Source: Acetobacter estunensis
GTDB taxonomy: Bacteria; Pseudomonadota; Alphaproteobacteria; Acetobacterales; Acetobacteraceae
Reading direction: 5' to 3'
NCBI RefSeq assembly: GCF_011516945.1
Contig: NZ_WOTH01000021.1
Coordinates: 1 to 50,098, forward strand
DNA: 50,098 nucleotides
Shown: piece by piece, positions 8,153 to 17,216 of the stretch
Layout: each line of letters starts with the position of its first letter
Numbering within the stretch: the stretch's first letter is position 1
Position numbers and translations under genes: made by a program
The notes under the pieces: generated by a model
What the model was told of the DNA's origin: nothing
The model's database searches: none
What the model saw: only the letters and a program-made list of their open reading frames with translations

Positions 8153-10042
8153 TCAGGCGAATGTTTGTTCAGACGGATGATTATGACCCTTCATCACACG
8201 TCCATAAGCCGTGCGACCAAACTCATCCGCATACTCCGCGCCGTCCCATGCCACGCGACCACCAATCATGACATTGCGCACCACATTGTCTGGCCGATTG
8301 ATCACCTGTTTGCACCCAAACTGCTCACGCTCGACAAAACGATAGGTCGCCTCAGGATCCCATTTTTCCAGCGCCACTGGATCGACCACGCAGATATCGG
8401 CCTGCGCCCCCACCTTCAGCCGCCCTGTGTTCAGACCCAGAAACTCCGCCGGCAACGCCGTCAGACGATGAATGGCCTGCGCCACTCGCTCCAGTCCCTC
8501 TGACTGCGCGATCTTCAAAACGCGCAGATTTCCATCATAAAAACCGATATTGGCCAGATGCGCGCCACTGTCATTGAAACCGGGCAATGTCTGTTCATGG
8601 AACAACAGATCCCGCAGAACCTTTCCATCCCGATTGGCAATGATGGTCTCCCAGCGCAAATCCGTGTCCCATTGCCGAAAAAGATGAATCAAAAAAGCGG
8701 CGTCATCGCCTATGGGATCGGGAAAAGTCGCGAAAAAATCTTTCTCTGCCGGACTGATGGCCCCTTCCCGCCCGCTGGACGCCTGAAACATCACCAGTCG
8801 CCGATAGGGCTGTTGCAGCGTTTCCCCAACCCATTCGGGAAGCGGACAACCGGCCACACGCATATCGGCAAGATCACGTGTCAGCACAACATCTTCCAGA
8901 CGCAACGCCCGCATCAGACGCGCAAGGGAAAAACCCGCCTTTCCTTTCAACCACATATGCCGAAAAGACTTTACCCATGCAGGATCATTCAGAATACGTG
9001 CCCGTCCTTCCCGATCCTCGAATTCCATTTCATTGAGTTCTCTGAACTCCGGAATCTCATCGGCCAGAGGATTGATGGCGCCGTCACTCCAGATGCGGAA
9101 TATGCCCGTCAACGCCTGAAACCGAAACTTCCCCTGCAACGCACATGAATTGAGGATACGTGAGAGCAGCATGCACAGATGGCGGGCCGTCCGGTTGGTC
9201 TGAAGATCCAATGCCGCCAGCACCGTCGTCCGCAGCGGTCGACCGTATAACCGTCCGCTGGTCAGCAGAAAACTGCGAATGGCGGCAACAAAGTCATCCT
9301 TGGGCGGCGTAGCCTGCCATAACCGGTCATAACGCCGCACGATGTCCGTCAGACGTTTCAGTTCACGGAAGCCCGCATACTGTGTTGGGATTCTTTTACG
9401 TTTATTCGGTGCATTCGCGAGAAAATGAAACGGCAAAGCGTCAGTCGAAAATCCGGCATAGCCCTCCTCCATCCCCATCTCCAGCAGGGATTCCATCCGC
9501 GCGAGTTCTTTACGGGTTGGAGATCGGCTGACGGATCCGTACAACCCCATCACTTCGATCCGCAGCATCGAATGGGGAATCATCGGAACGACATTGGGAC
9601 CGAGCGGCAGGCTCTCTAAATGTTGCAGATAATCCCGCGAATTCGACCATGTACAGGTGTCGGCCACACGTTTCAGCACAGTTTTAGGCATGTTCTCGAC
9701 ACGGGCAAAACAATCCACGATGGGATCTTCCCCGTCGCGACGTTGATGCCCATAAGTCACGCCGATGGAACAGTTGCTCATGATGACCGTCGTGGTGCCG
9801 TGACGCACCACTTCAGGTAATTCCGGTGCAAGTTCCACTTCCAGATCGAGATGGGTGTGAATGTCGAGCATCCCCGGCATGACCCACTGACCCTGACATT
9901 CTATTTCCTGTGTGTCAGGACCAACGTCCAAATGCGGACCGATGGCAGAAATCCGACCCTCTTTCACAGCCACATCGGCAACGACCGGCAGACGCCCCGT
10001 ACCATCGAAAAACATGCCGTTGCGATAGACGATTCCCGTCAT
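8153..10042 (-). CDS. Amidohydrolase of the D-aminoacylase (N-acyl-D-amino-acid deacylase) type
   Basis: A 629-residue metal-dependent amidohydrolase. The N-terminal beta domain ends in VMPGMLDIHTHLD, with the metal-binding HTH. It is followed by VVRHGTTTVIMSNCSIG, where the cysteine matches the metal-ligand cysteine of D-aminoacylases. Later come STDALPFH, LPGFNDSGAHLANIG (catalytic aspartate region) and the C-terminal strand domain ADICVVDPVALEKW. Relatives remove N-acyl groups from D-amino acids; the substrate here is not determined, and the protein is longer than classical D-aminoacylases of about 480 residues. No signal peptide is seen, so it is probably cytoplasmic. The ATG at 10042 has GGAGG five bases upstream. 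It lies downstream of moaE on the same strand, separated by about 150 bases with no clear structure. Confidence 0.85.
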   Translation of the reverse strand: MTGIVYRNGMFFDGTGRLPVVADVAVKEGRISAIGPHLDVGPDTQEIECQGQWVMPGMLDIHTHLDLEVELAPELPEVVRHGTTTVIMSNCSIGVTYGHQRRDGEDPIVDCFARVENMPKTVLKRVADTCTWSNSRDYLQHLESLPLGPNVVPMIPHSMLRIEVMGLYGSVSRSPTRKELARMESLLEMGMEEGYAGFSTDALPFHFLANAPNKRKRIPTQYAGFRELKRLTDIVRRYDRLWQATPPKDDFVAAIRSFLLTSGRLYGRPLRTTVLAALDLQTNRTARHLCMLLSRILNSCALQGKFRFQALTGIFRIWSDGAINPLADEIPEFRELNEMEFEDREGRARILNDPAWVKSFRHMWLKGKAGFSLARLMRALRLEDVVLTRDLADMRVAGCPLPEWVGETLQQPYRRLVMFQASSGREGAISPAEKDFFATFPDPIGDDAAFLIHLFRQWDTDLRWETIIANRDGKVLRDLLFHEQTLPGFNDSGAHLANIGFYDGNLRVLKIAQSEGLERVAQAIHRLTALPAEFLGLNTGRLKVGAQADICVVDPVALEKWDPEATYRFVEREQFGCKQVINRPDNVVRNVMIGGRVAWDGAEYADEFGRTAYGRVMKGHNHPSEQTFA

Positions 10043-10193
10043 CTTTGCCTCCGGGCGGCAAGAACGGACATGAGCAGGATCGCGCGACCGTTATTCCGCT
10101 TTTCCAAACATAACAATTCATGAACAGTCGGGTTCCGGCAACGTCCGCAGAGAACCAGCAGCCAATACGGATCAGCGTATCGGAACGATCGGC

Positions 10194-10643
10194 TCACCAG
10201 TTAGCGGCGGCAACCTCATCTTCGGCGCGGCTTTCCACCCAAACGCGCCGTCCATCCGCAAACTCTTCCATCTTCCAGAAAGGCGCGCCCGTCTTGAGAC
10301 GATCGATCAGGAAACGGGTGCCATTGAGCGCTGCCGCCCGATGTGCCGCCGCCGTCAACACCAGCACAATCGGCTCACCCACCACCAGACGCCCGACCCG
10401 GTGAATGACGATGCATCCGGCAAGTGAAAACCGGGCCACGGCTTCTTGGGCGAGTGCCGTCAGCACGTCTTCGCACATACCCGGATAGTGTTCCAATGTG
10501 AGCGCCACGAGACCATTACCGCCACGAACCACCCCCAGAAACGAGCCGACACCACCCACACCGTCACTTTCCGTCAGCAGGCGCGCGGTCTCTTTCCCCA
10601 TGTCAAAGGCAGACTCACCCACCACAATTCTGATCAAGGGCAT
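10194..10643 (-). CDS. moaE: Molybdopterin synthase catalytic subunit
   Basis: Large subunit (149 residues) of molybdopterin synthase, which inserts two sulfurs from MoaD thiocarboxylate into precursor Z (cPMP). Diagnostic segments are GVGSFLGVVRGGNG at the N-terminus, LTLEHYPGM, IHRVGRLVVGEPIVLV and, near the C-terminus, the active-site stretch LKTGAPFWKMEE with conserved lysines. The length is normal for the family. It starts seven bases after moaD ends, so the two subunits are expected to be made together and form the MoaD2-MoaE2 heterotetramer. Molybdopterin is required by periplasmic aldehyde dehydrogenases in acetic acid bacteria, though none is encoded in this window. Confidence 0.93.
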   Translation of the reverse strand: MPLIRIVVGESAFDMGKETARLLTESDGVGGVGSFLGVVRGGNGLVALTLEHYPGMCEDVLTALAQEAVARFSLAGCIVIHRVGRLVVGEPIVLVLTAAAHRAAALNGTRFLIDRLKTGAPFWKMEEFADGRRVWVESRAEDEVAAANW

Positions 10644-10650
10644 GGTGCGC

Positions 10651-10914
10651 TCACCCCCCCGTCATAGGAGGGAAAACCGCCACCTCATCTCCGGCCTGCA
10701 CTGGAGCGCTCAGATCGGACAATTGACGATTGACCGCCACCCGCAAGGTTCCGGGTCCAGAAAGTGCTGCATCCAGTGTCGGGTCCACTTTACGGCGTTC
10801 CATAAGAAGAGCGCCCACTGTCCGCGTATTTTCCGACAGAGTCAGAATGTCGCGGGAACGCCCCATACGTTCACGCAGGGCTGCGAAATAAAGAACAGTA
10901 ACATCTGCGCTCAT
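10651..10914 (-). CDS. moaD: Molybdopterin synthase sulfur-carrier subunit
   Basis: Ubiquitin-fold sulfur carrier of 87 residues. The chain opens with VTVLYFAALRERMG and ends in VAVFPPMTGG. The terminal Gly-Gly is the site that MoeB adenylates and that then carries the thiocarboxylate used by MoaE. Length and both ends fit the family exactly. It sits directly before moaE and after a lipoprotein gene; in other alphaproteobacteria moaD usually follows pgsA directly. Confidence 0.93.
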   Translation of the reverse strand: MSADVTVLYFAALRERMGRSRDILTLSENTRTVGALLMERRKVDPTLDAALSGPGTLRVAVNRQLSDLSAPVQAGDEVAVFPPMTGG

Positions 10915-10940
10915 GTCGCTCCCTTCCGCATACGTCCCTC

Positions 10941-11594
10941 TTATTGAGGCGGCGGCGTCACCGTTGTCTCACCCGGCACAAGCGGCGTGACAGGCACCAC
11001 CATTTCGGTCTGACCGGAACCGGGCGTCGTCGCCGAATGTTTGACGGCCTTGTCAACGGACCCGTTGCCCACGGCCCCTCTGTCATGATGCAGCGTTGAA
11101 CTCTTTACAGTGCTGATCGAACCATCGGGATGAATGACCGTTGTCGTGCCATCGCCATTCGGAATTTCGATGGTGGAATTGGGTGATTTCGCACCCGCTC
11201 CATATTTTCCGGCCACATCGGGTTCCACACTCGGCAGAGAAGCCGTAGCCCCTTTCCCGGAGAAGGAATCGTCCACGTCCTCGCCCAGAGAGAGATGACC
11301 GCCATCGGGCAGTTCCCCCTTCTGACCGTCCATCCCCGCCACCGTATCATGATCGGACGCGACATCGGAAAGAGACGGCAGCGGCTTGGGCGCACCCGGC
11401 CAGATGTTGCCGCCATCCGGCAGGATGGGAGCCTCCGCGAAGGACTGGCCGCGAACACGACGGATCGTCTCCGAAGTACCCGCTGGCGTGTTGGGGTTCT
11501 CTCCCGGCAGGGTTGCCGTGTCGGTCAGCCATTTATCAAAGCCGGAGCAGCCGCTCAGAACCAGTAATGTCGCTACGAGAGCGGCTCTCCGCAT
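10941..11594 (-). CDS. Putative lipoprotein of unknown function
   Basis: A 217-residue protein starting MRRAALVATLLVLSGCSG, a clear lipoprotein signal with lipobox LSGC, so it should be lipid-anchored, most likely in the outer membrane. The mature chain is rich in Gly, Pro, Ser, Thr and Asp and looks largely disordered. A repeated LPDGG element occurs twice (around residues 58 and 95), and TTTVIHPDGSISTV resembles a short beta-hairpin repeat. The C-terminus is proline and threonine rich (TTVTPPPQ). I recognise no domain. It sits between pgsA and moaD and is probably cotranscribed with them, but nothing ties it to cofactor or lipid synthesis. Confidence 0.75.
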   Translation of the reverse strand: MRRAALVATLLVLSGCSGFDKWLTDTATLPGENPNTPAGTSETIRRVRGQSFAEAPILPDGGNIWPGAPKPLPSLSDVASDHDTVAGMDGQKGELPDGGHLSLGEDVDDSFSGKGATASLPSVEPDVAGKYGAGAKSPNSTIEIPNGDGTTTVIHPDGSISTVKSSTLHHDRGAVGNGSVDKAVKHSATTPGSGQTEMVVPVTPLVPGETTVTPPPQ

Positions 11595-11765
11595 AAGGTC
11601 GTACCTCGTCCAGATGACTGACGCGCGGCACCACCGCCGCCCTGTTTGCTCACACCTGATACAAGGATGACCGTCTCAGGTAAATTACCACTTACCCACC
11701 ATGCGGTTATGAGGCGCCTTTTCGCAACAGTGTCGCATATCCGGCACGCCTGCTCACAGGGGAAC

Positions 11766-12380
11766 TCAGCCCACGGACCCACCGTTGGAAGCTCCCGCGG
11801 GCCGCTCCACATGTCGCAGCCCCGCCATGAGATAATCCCACCCCGTGATCAATGTCAGCACGGCGGCAATCCACAGCATCAGCGATCCCATGAGGGTGAC
11901 CGGCAGCCACGGCATATGGAGCAGCACGCCCGTGCTGTCCCCCGCCAGCAGAAAACCGATGGCTGTCATCTGAAAACCGGTCTTCCACTTGGCCAGCCGT
12001 GTGACCGGCAGACTGGCCCGCGTGCCCGCCAGATACTCCCGCAAACCGCTGACAAGTATTTCGCGACAAAGAATGACAATGGCCGGCCACAATGCGCCGA
12101 ACTGGGAAAGTCCCCCCAGACCCGCCAGTGTCATGAGCGATGCGCCCACCAGCAACTTGTCGGCAATGGGGTCCAGCATACGCCCGAGATCGGACTGAAG
12201 CTTGCGCGAACGGGCCAGATGCCCATCGAACCAGTCTGTCACCGCCGCAGCGATGAACAGCAGACACGCCGCAGCCGACGCTTCCGGCCGATTCATGGCC
12301 ACAAGAGCCACCAGCACCGGGATCGCGACGATCCGCGACAGAGTCAGGAGGTTCGGCAGATCGGTTATCATTCTCCGCAC
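11766..12380 (-). CDS. pgsA: CDP-diacylglycerol-glycerol-3-phosphate 3-phosphatidyltransferase
   Basis: Integral membrane enzyme (204 residues) that makes phosphatidylglycerol phosphate, the committed step of phosphatidylglycerol and cardiolipin synthesis. The CDP-alcohol phosphatidyltransferase signature is complete: DWFDGHLAR, eight residues, then GRMLDPIAD with the metal-binding aspartates. The N-terminus NLLTLSRIVAIP is typical, and several hydrophobic helices follow. The frame begins with a GTG at 12380 (GGAG four bases upstream); an ATG three codons later at 12371 is an alternative with GGAGA abutting it. It follows uvrC by 88 bases on the same strand, a pairing conserved in alphaproteobacteria. 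Confidence 0.92.
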   Translation of the reverse strand: MRRMITDLPNLLTLSRIVAIPVLVALVAMNRPEASAAACLLFIAAAVTDWFDGHLARSRKLQSDLGRMLDPIADKLLVGASLMTLAGLGGLSQFGALWPAIVILCREILVSGLREYLAGTRASLPVTRLAKWKTGFQMTAIGFLLAGDSTGVLLHMPWLPVTLMGSLMLWIAAVLTLITGWDYLMAGLRHVERPAGASNGGSVG

Positions 12381-12468
12381 GTTACTCCACTTGCAGACGA
12401 ACCGAAACGGCTCTGCCCCGAGAAATGCGTCCTATGCAATGGCAATCGCGTGACGCAATACGCGCGCC

Positions 12469-14394
12469 TCACGATGGCGCCCAATCCGGATGGAAGTGTC
12501 CATAGATCGTGCGCGCCGTCTCACGGTTAATGCCCGGCGCCGCCTCCAGTTCCGCAAGCCCCGCCTGACTTACCCCACGTGCTGAACCGAAGTGGTTCAA
12601 CAGCGCCCGTTTGCGGGCCGGTCCCACACCGGAAATCTCATCGAGTTCTGACTTCACCAGTTTTTTCGAGCGTCCGGCCCGGTGGGTGGTGATGGCGAAA
12701 CGGTGCGCCTCATCGCGCAGACGCTGGAGGTAGTAGAGCACCGGATCGCGCGGCTCCAACTGGAATGGCGGCGCATCGCCCGTATGAAACCACTCCCGCC
12801 CAGCGTCGCGATCCGGTCCCTTGGCAATGGCCACCAGCTTCACATCCTGCACACCCAGCGAATCGAGCACCTCGCGCACGGCGGAGAACTGCCCCGCGCC
12901 TCCATCGATCAACAGCACATCGGGCCAGTCCGCCGAACGCGCCACACCTTCCTCCGCCGCCTCTTTCAGCGCCCGCCCGAAACGCCGCTCAAGCACCTCG
13001 CGCATCATGGCAAAGTCATCGCCCGGCGTGATCGGTCCCTTGATGGCGTATTTCCGGTACGAGCGACGATCGAAGCCTTCCGGCCCGCCCACGATCATCA
13101 CACCATACGGGCTGGTGCCCATGATGTGGCTGTTATCGTAGGTTTCGATCCGCTGAGGCGGTGCGTCCAGCCCGAAGACCCGCGCGACACCTTCCAGAAG
13201 CTTTGCCTGCCCAGCACTCTCGGCCAGCTTGCGTTCCAGCGCATCGCGGGCATTTGTTTCGGCATGTTCGACCACGTCGCGCCGCTCGCCACGCTGGGGG
13301 CGCAGGATCTCCACCTTGTGTCCGCGTCGGATGGAGAGAGCCTCGGCCAGCAGGGCCGCTTCGGGCACGTCCCGATTGACCAGCAACAGCGCTGGCGGCG
13401 GCTTGTCGTCATAGAACTGCGCGAGAAACGCCGCGAGAATATCGCCTTCACTCTCATCCTTTGTGTGGACCGGGAAGAACGAACGGTTGCCGTTGTTTCG
13501 CCCACCCCGGATGAAAAACACCTGAATGCAGGCCTGTCCCGCCTGCTGCCAGACAGCGATGACATCACCGTCGCGGATGGAGGATGGATTGATGACGCTC
13601 GAATCCTGCATGGAAGCCAGCGCGCGAATCCGGTCACGCAGAACCGCCGCTTTCTCATAGTCCAGCGTGGCGGCCGCCTCTTCCATTTCCTGAGCAAAGC
13701 GAGCCTTCAGGGCATTGTCTTCACCTGAGAGAAACTCCTTCGCCTCCTTCACAAGTCGCGCGTAGTCCTCCTCGCTGATCCGATCCACGCACGGCGCGCA
13801 GCACCGCTTGATCTGGAACAGCAGACAGGGCCGCGTGCGGGAGGAGAAGACCGAGTCCGCGCAGGTCCGCAGCCGAAAGACCCGCTGGAGGATGGTGATG
13901 GTCTGGTTCACCGCCCAAGCCGAGGCAAACGGTCCCCAATAGCTCGCCCCTTTCTCCATCTTGCCGCGATGCTTGGCGAGTTGTGGAAATGGGTGCTGCT
14001 CGCTCAGCATCAGCCACGGGTAACTCTTGTCGTCGCGCAGCAGAATGTTGAAGCGCGGCTTCATGCGCTTGATGTAGTTGGCCTCAAGCAGCAGGGCTTC
14101 GGCCTCGGTGTGCGTCGTGACGATCTCCATCGACGCCGTCTCGGACACCATTCGCCGCAGCCGCTCCGGCAGGCGCGAGACGTGCGTGTAGGACGTCACG
14201 CGCTTTTTGAGCGCGCGCGCCTTGCCGACATAAAGCACCTCCCCCTTCGCGCCGAGCATCCGATAGACACCCGGCGAAAGCGGCATGGTCTTGAGAGCGG
14301 CGTGAATGACCTCAACCCCCGTTACAGGAGTCGCGGGATCAGGCTGCACGGATTTTTCGCCCGTTCCTCCAAGGGTTTCCTCAGTCATGGCCAT
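12469..14394 (-). CDS. uvrC: Excinuclease ABC subunit C
   Basis: Nucleotide excision repair nuclease (641 residues) that makes both incisions around a UvrB-bound lesion. Domains in order: GIY-YIG nuclease near residues 35-115 ([24 protein letters not shown]), a cysteine cluster ([14 protein letters not shown]), the UVR motif around 225-260 ([15 protein letters not shown]) that contacts UvrB, the RNase H-like C-terminal nuclease ([28 protein letters not shown]), and tandem helix-hairpin-helix motifs at the end ([17 protein letters not shown]). Length is normal. It heads the minus-strand run uvrC-pgsA-lipoprotein-moaD-moaE. Confidence 0.96.
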   Translation of the reverse strand: MAMTEETLGGTGEKSVQPDPATPVTGVEVIHAALKTMPLSPGVYRMLGAKGEVLYVGKARALKKRVTSYTHVSRLPERLRRMVSETASMEIVTTHTEAEALLLEANYIKRMKPRFNILLRDDKSYPWLMLSEQHPFPQLAKHRGKMEKGASYWGPFASAWAVNQTITILQRVFRLRTCADSVFSSRTRPCLLFQIKRCCAPCVDRISEEDYARLVKEAKEFLSGEDNALKARFAQEMEEAAATLDYEKAAVLRDRIRALASMQDSSVINPSSIRDGDVIAVWQQAGQACIQVFFIRGGRNNGNRSFFPVHTKDESEGDILAAFLAQFYDDKPPPALLLVNRDVPEAALLAEALSIRRGHKVEILRPQRGERRDVVEHAETNARDALERKLAESAGQAKLLEGVARVFGLDAPPQRIETYDNSHIMGTSPYGVMIVGGPEGFDRRSYRKYAIKGPITPGDDFAMMREVLERRFGRALKEAAEEGVARSADWPDVLLIDGGAGQFSAVREVLDSLGVQDVKLVAIAKGPDRDAGREWFHTGDAPPFQLEPRDPVLYYLQRLRDEAHRFAITTHRAGRSKKLVKSELDEISGVGPARKRALLNHFGSARGVSQAGLAELEAAPGINRETARTIYGHFHPDWAPS

Positions 14395-14681
14395 TCATCC
14401 ACCGAAGCTGTGGATAAGTCTGTGGGAGATAAGATGACAGATTGATGGACCCCTTGGTTTTCTGCCTCGAACACTGGATTGCATAAAATTTAATCAGACC
14501 AATCAACCTATTGATTTTGTTTTGTTTTGAAGGCTGACATCCAAAAGACACCCCTCGAATCGCTGGAAACGCATTGAAACAACCCGAGTCAATCCCGGAC
14601 GTGGACAAAATTCACCGAATACAGTCGAACGTCCTTGACCGGGCACGGTCCCGCTTTGTTCCATGCCGCGAATCCACCCTT
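14395..14681. other. Intergenic region upstream of uvrC
   Basis: A gap of 287 bases between uvrC and the upstream dipeptidase gene on the same strand. The middle part (about 14470-14530) is AT-rich and most likely holds the uvrC promoter; on the minus strand a TTGATT lies 15 bases before TATGCA, a poor but possible sigma-70 pair. No ORF, RNA gene or clear hairpin terminator was found. Confidence 0.35.
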
Positions 14682-15743
14682 TCAGAGACCTTTCTCCGCA
14701 GCCTCCTCGCCCTTGCGCAGAAGACGTCGGAAGTTGCCGCCCCAGAAGGCCGCGATCTCGCTCCGGTCATATCCACGACGCATCAATTCAGCCGTGAGAG
14801 CGGGCGACTCCGCCGCATTCGCCCAGCCATCGAGCTGACCGCCACCATCGAAATCCGATGAAATCCCCACATATTCCGGCCCAAGCCGCTTCACCACATA
14901 ATCGAGATGATCCATGTAATCCGCCACCGTCGCCCTGCGCCCCTGAAGCTCGGACCGTGGACGCAGGAAGCCGCCGATCGCCGTAATCTGGATCAGACCG
15001 CCACTGGCCTTGAGCGCATCAAGCTGCACATCGTCCAGATTGCGGGGGTGATCGCACAACGCCCGCACGCAGGCATGTGTCGCCACCACCGGCACGGATG
15101 ACACCTCGACCGCCTGCAACATGGTCGCGCGGGCCGTGTGCGACACGTCCACCAGCAGCCCCAACCGGTTCATCTCGGCAATCGCCTCGCGCCCCAGCGC
15201 CGACAGGCCGCCATGCCGTGCTTCGGCGTCACCCAGAACACGGCTCGGTTGCCCGGAATCGGCCAGTGCGTTGTGACCATTATGGGTGAGCGTCACATAG
15301 CGCGCGCCGAGGGCACGGAATTGCGCCAGCATCCCGATATCATCGCCCATGCCGTAGCCGTTCTCCACACCCGGCACGACCGCAAGCACCCCATCCCGAT
15401 AGGCCGCCTCAATCTCATCCACTGTCGGACACACGCGGACCGTGATGCCATTGCGCGTGCCCTGCATGCGGTTGATGGCATCCAGCATGGCCAGCGTTTG
15501 CTCCTGTGCCGCCGCATGACCCTGAGCATCGACCTTCCCCTGCGGGATGTACGCCACGAAGCAGCCTGCCGAGAGATGACCCCGCTTCATCTTGGGAAAA
15601 TCGACAAAGCGATCTGTCGTATCGAGAAACGCATCGTCACGATCCGGCCACGGGATATCGATGTGGCTGTCCAGCGTGAGCAGCGAACGATGCAGGGCGA
15701 GCACGTCCTCGGTGACGGGCGCGGGAGAGCAAAAAGAGGTCAT
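14682..15743 (-). CDS. Membrane dipeptidase, peptidase family M19
   Basis: A 353-residue zinc dipeptidase of the renal-dipeptidase family. Segments that identify it are LDSHIDIP (the metal-binding position where most relatives have DGHNDLP), VVPGVENGYGM with the bridging glutamate, YVTLTHNGHN, LVDVSHTARATM, PVVATHACVRALCDHPRNL, and GISSDFDGGG near the C-terminus. Relatives cleave a broad range of dipeptides, including D-containing ones. No signal sequence or lipobox is visible, so despite the family name it is probably cytoplasmic. It is an isolated minus-strand gene, divergent from exonuclease III. Confidence 0.88.
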   Translation of the reverse strand: MTSFCSPAPVTEDVLALHRSLLTLDSHIDIPWPDRDDAFLDTTDRFVDFPKMKRGHLSAGCFVAYIPQGKVDAQGHAAAQEQTLAMLDAINRMQGTRNGITVRVCPTVDEIEAAYRDGVLAVVPGVENGYGMGDDIGMLAQFRALGARYVTLTHNGHNALADSGQPSRVLGDAEARHGGLSALGREAIAEMNRLGLLVDVSHTARATMLQAVEVSSVPVVATHACVRALCDHPRNLDDVQLDALKASGGLIQITAIGGFLRPRSELQGRRATVADYMDHLDYVVKRLGPEYVGISSDFDGGGQLDGWANAAESPALTAELMRRGYDRSEIAAFWGGNFRRLLRKGEEAAEKGL

Positions 15744-15895
15744 GACTGGGAAATCGTATCCGGCGAGAAGGTTTGCAAGGGCGCGCCCGCAACATGGGCT
15801 AAGTTCCGCACCTTGCCCCGACGCATGTGACGCTGGCCAGAGGTGACGGAATCACCCTTGCCCCCCGGCCCCGTTTGAGCGATCAACGCCGCCCC

Positions 15896-16690
15896 ATGCG
15901 CATCGTGACCTGGAACATCAACTCCCTCCGCCTTCGTCTGCCGCTGCTGGCCGAACTCGACCGGCAATTGCGGCCGGACGTGATCTGCCTTCAGGAAACG
16001 AAGGTGCCCGACCCTCTGTTCCCTCACGAAGCTCTGAAGGAACTGGGCTATCCGCATCAGGTCCGGCGCGGCATGAAGGGTTATAACGGCGTGGCCATCC
16101 TCGCCCGACAGGCGCTGGAGCCGGTTCTGGACACGCCGGACTGGTGCGAGAAAGGTGACTGCCGTCACGCTGCCGCCCGCATCGAGGGCGAAGACGGTCC
16201 TGTCGAGATTCATAATTTTTATGTCCCGGCAGGTGGTGATATTCCCGACGAGGACGAAAACCCCAAATACGCCCACAAGCTGGCCTTTGTGGATCAGGTG
16301 ACGGCGTGGTTCGAAACACACCACCTCGCCCGAACGGTCATCGTGGGCGACCTCAACATTGCCCCGCTGGAAAATGACGTGTGGAGCCACAAACAGCTCC
16401 TCAAGGTCGTCAGCCACACACCGCCCGAAACGACACGTCTGAATGCATGGCTGAACACCGGCTTTGTGGACGCCATGCGCCACTTCATCCCGTCGGATGA
16501 GAAACTCTATACGTGGTGGTCCTACCGCAACCGCGACTGGAGCGCGTCCAACCGCGGGCGGCGGCTGGACCATGTGTGGATCACGCCCGATCTCGTCGCG
16601 TCACTGCACGGCATGCAGGTGATCCGTGAGACGCGAGACTGGGCCTCTCCCTCGGACCATGTGCCGGTGATGATCAATCTGGGCGCGTAA
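15896..16690 (+). CDS. xth: Exodeoxyribonuclease III / AP endonuclease
   Basis: Mg-dependent nuclease of 264 residues for base-excision repair; it nicks at abasic sites and trims 3' ends. Family motifs are complete: MRIVTWNINSLRLRL at the start, DVICLQETKV with the metal-binding glutamate, YNGVAIL, FYVPAGG, VVGDLNIAP with the catalytic Asp-Asn pair, RRLDHVW, and SDHVPVM with the catalytic histidine. The ATG at 15896 gives the canonical N-terminus; the frame is open upstream to 15827, but that extension has no family counterpart. The Shine-Dalgarno sequence is weak. Confidence 0.93.
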   Translation: MRIVTWNINSLRLRLPLLAELDRQLRPDVICLQETKVPDPLFPHEALKELGYPHQVRRGMKGYNGVAILARQALEPVLDTPDWCEKGDCRHAAARIEGEDGPVEIHNFYVPAGGDIPDEDENPKYAHKLAFVDQVTAWFETHHLARTVIVGDLNIAPLENDVWSHKQLLKVVSHTPPETTRLNAWLNTGFVDAMRHFIPSDEKLYTWWSYRNRDWSASNRGRRLDHVWITPDLVASLHGMQVIRETRDWASPSDHVPVMINLGA

Positions 16691-16711
16691 ATTCAACAGG
16701 AGCTTTTGATT

Positions 16712-17176
16712 ATGTGCGATTGGGAAAGCAACGTCGCTACCTACCTTACGCTAGACGGCAAGGTCTTTATTGCACCACAATTTGCCATTGCATACGACAA
16801 GGAGCGTCAAGAGGGCGGCACTTGTCCGGATTTCGTGGCTCTTGACCTCGAAAATAAAGAAATTATTGTTGTAGAAGTAACAGCAAACGCGAACATCAAC
16901 ACGCTTCTAAAAAATATTAGAGAACGTGAAACGCGTTGGTATCAGCCCATTCTTCGCAAACTGGAACAAACAGCCATCACTGCGTCCTTCGACAAGCCGC
17001 CTCGTTTTCTCGGCTTTGTACGAAAAGATGTTCTTAAGAAAGCAGAAGAGGCTTTCCCAGATGCTCACGACATCACGTTCGTTCCATTGGAAGATGTGGC
17101 TTTTCTCTGGTCCTACTGGGATAAGCGCATTGAAGGTGGATTGCCACGCGGTATCTACAGCCAAAACCACGCCTGA
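16712..17176 (+). CDS. Low-GC orphan protein, possible PD-(D/E)XK nuclease-fold relative
   Basis: A 154-residue protein I do not recognise. The segment GGTCPDFVALDLENKE followed by IIVVEVT has the layout of a PD-(D/E)XK nuclease core (aspartate on one strand, glutamate on the next), but the lysine position is threonine, so the usual E-x-K is missing. After it come a basic helix (LLKNIRERETRWYQPIL) and a C-terminal region rich in aromatic residues. The ATG at 16712 has AGGAG nine bases upstream; the TTG at 16706 is only three bases from it. Codon use is AT-rich beside xth and the aminotransferase, suggesting horizontal transfer. A strong hairpin terminator follows at once. No restriction, toxin-antitoxin or phage partner lies next to it. 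Confidence 0.6.
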   Translation: MCDWESNVATYLTLDGKVFIAPQFAIAYDKERQEGGTCPDFVALDLENKEIIVVEVTANANINTLLKNIRERETRWYQPILRKLEQTAITASFDKPPRFLGFVRKDVLKKAEEAFPDAHDITFVPLEDVAFLWSYWDKRIEGGLPRGIYSQNHA

Positions 17177-17186
17177 TCCAACCTTG

Positions 17187-17212
17187 GAGGGAGCCGTAAT
17201 GCTCCCTCTTTT
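17187..17212 (+). terminator. Rho-independent terminator after the orphan gene
   Basis: GAGGGAGC at 17187-17194 and GCTCCCTC at 17201-17208 form a perfect 8-bp stem with a six-base loop, followed by TTTT. It begins 11 bases after the stop of the plus-strand gene and could also slow transcription from the convergent aminotransferase. Confidence 0.8.
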
Positions 17213-17216
17213 GACT

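Noticed and set aside
12682..13728. 348-codon plus-strand ORF opposite uvrC
   Set aside because: Shadow of a clear UvrC; the translated sequence has no domain features.
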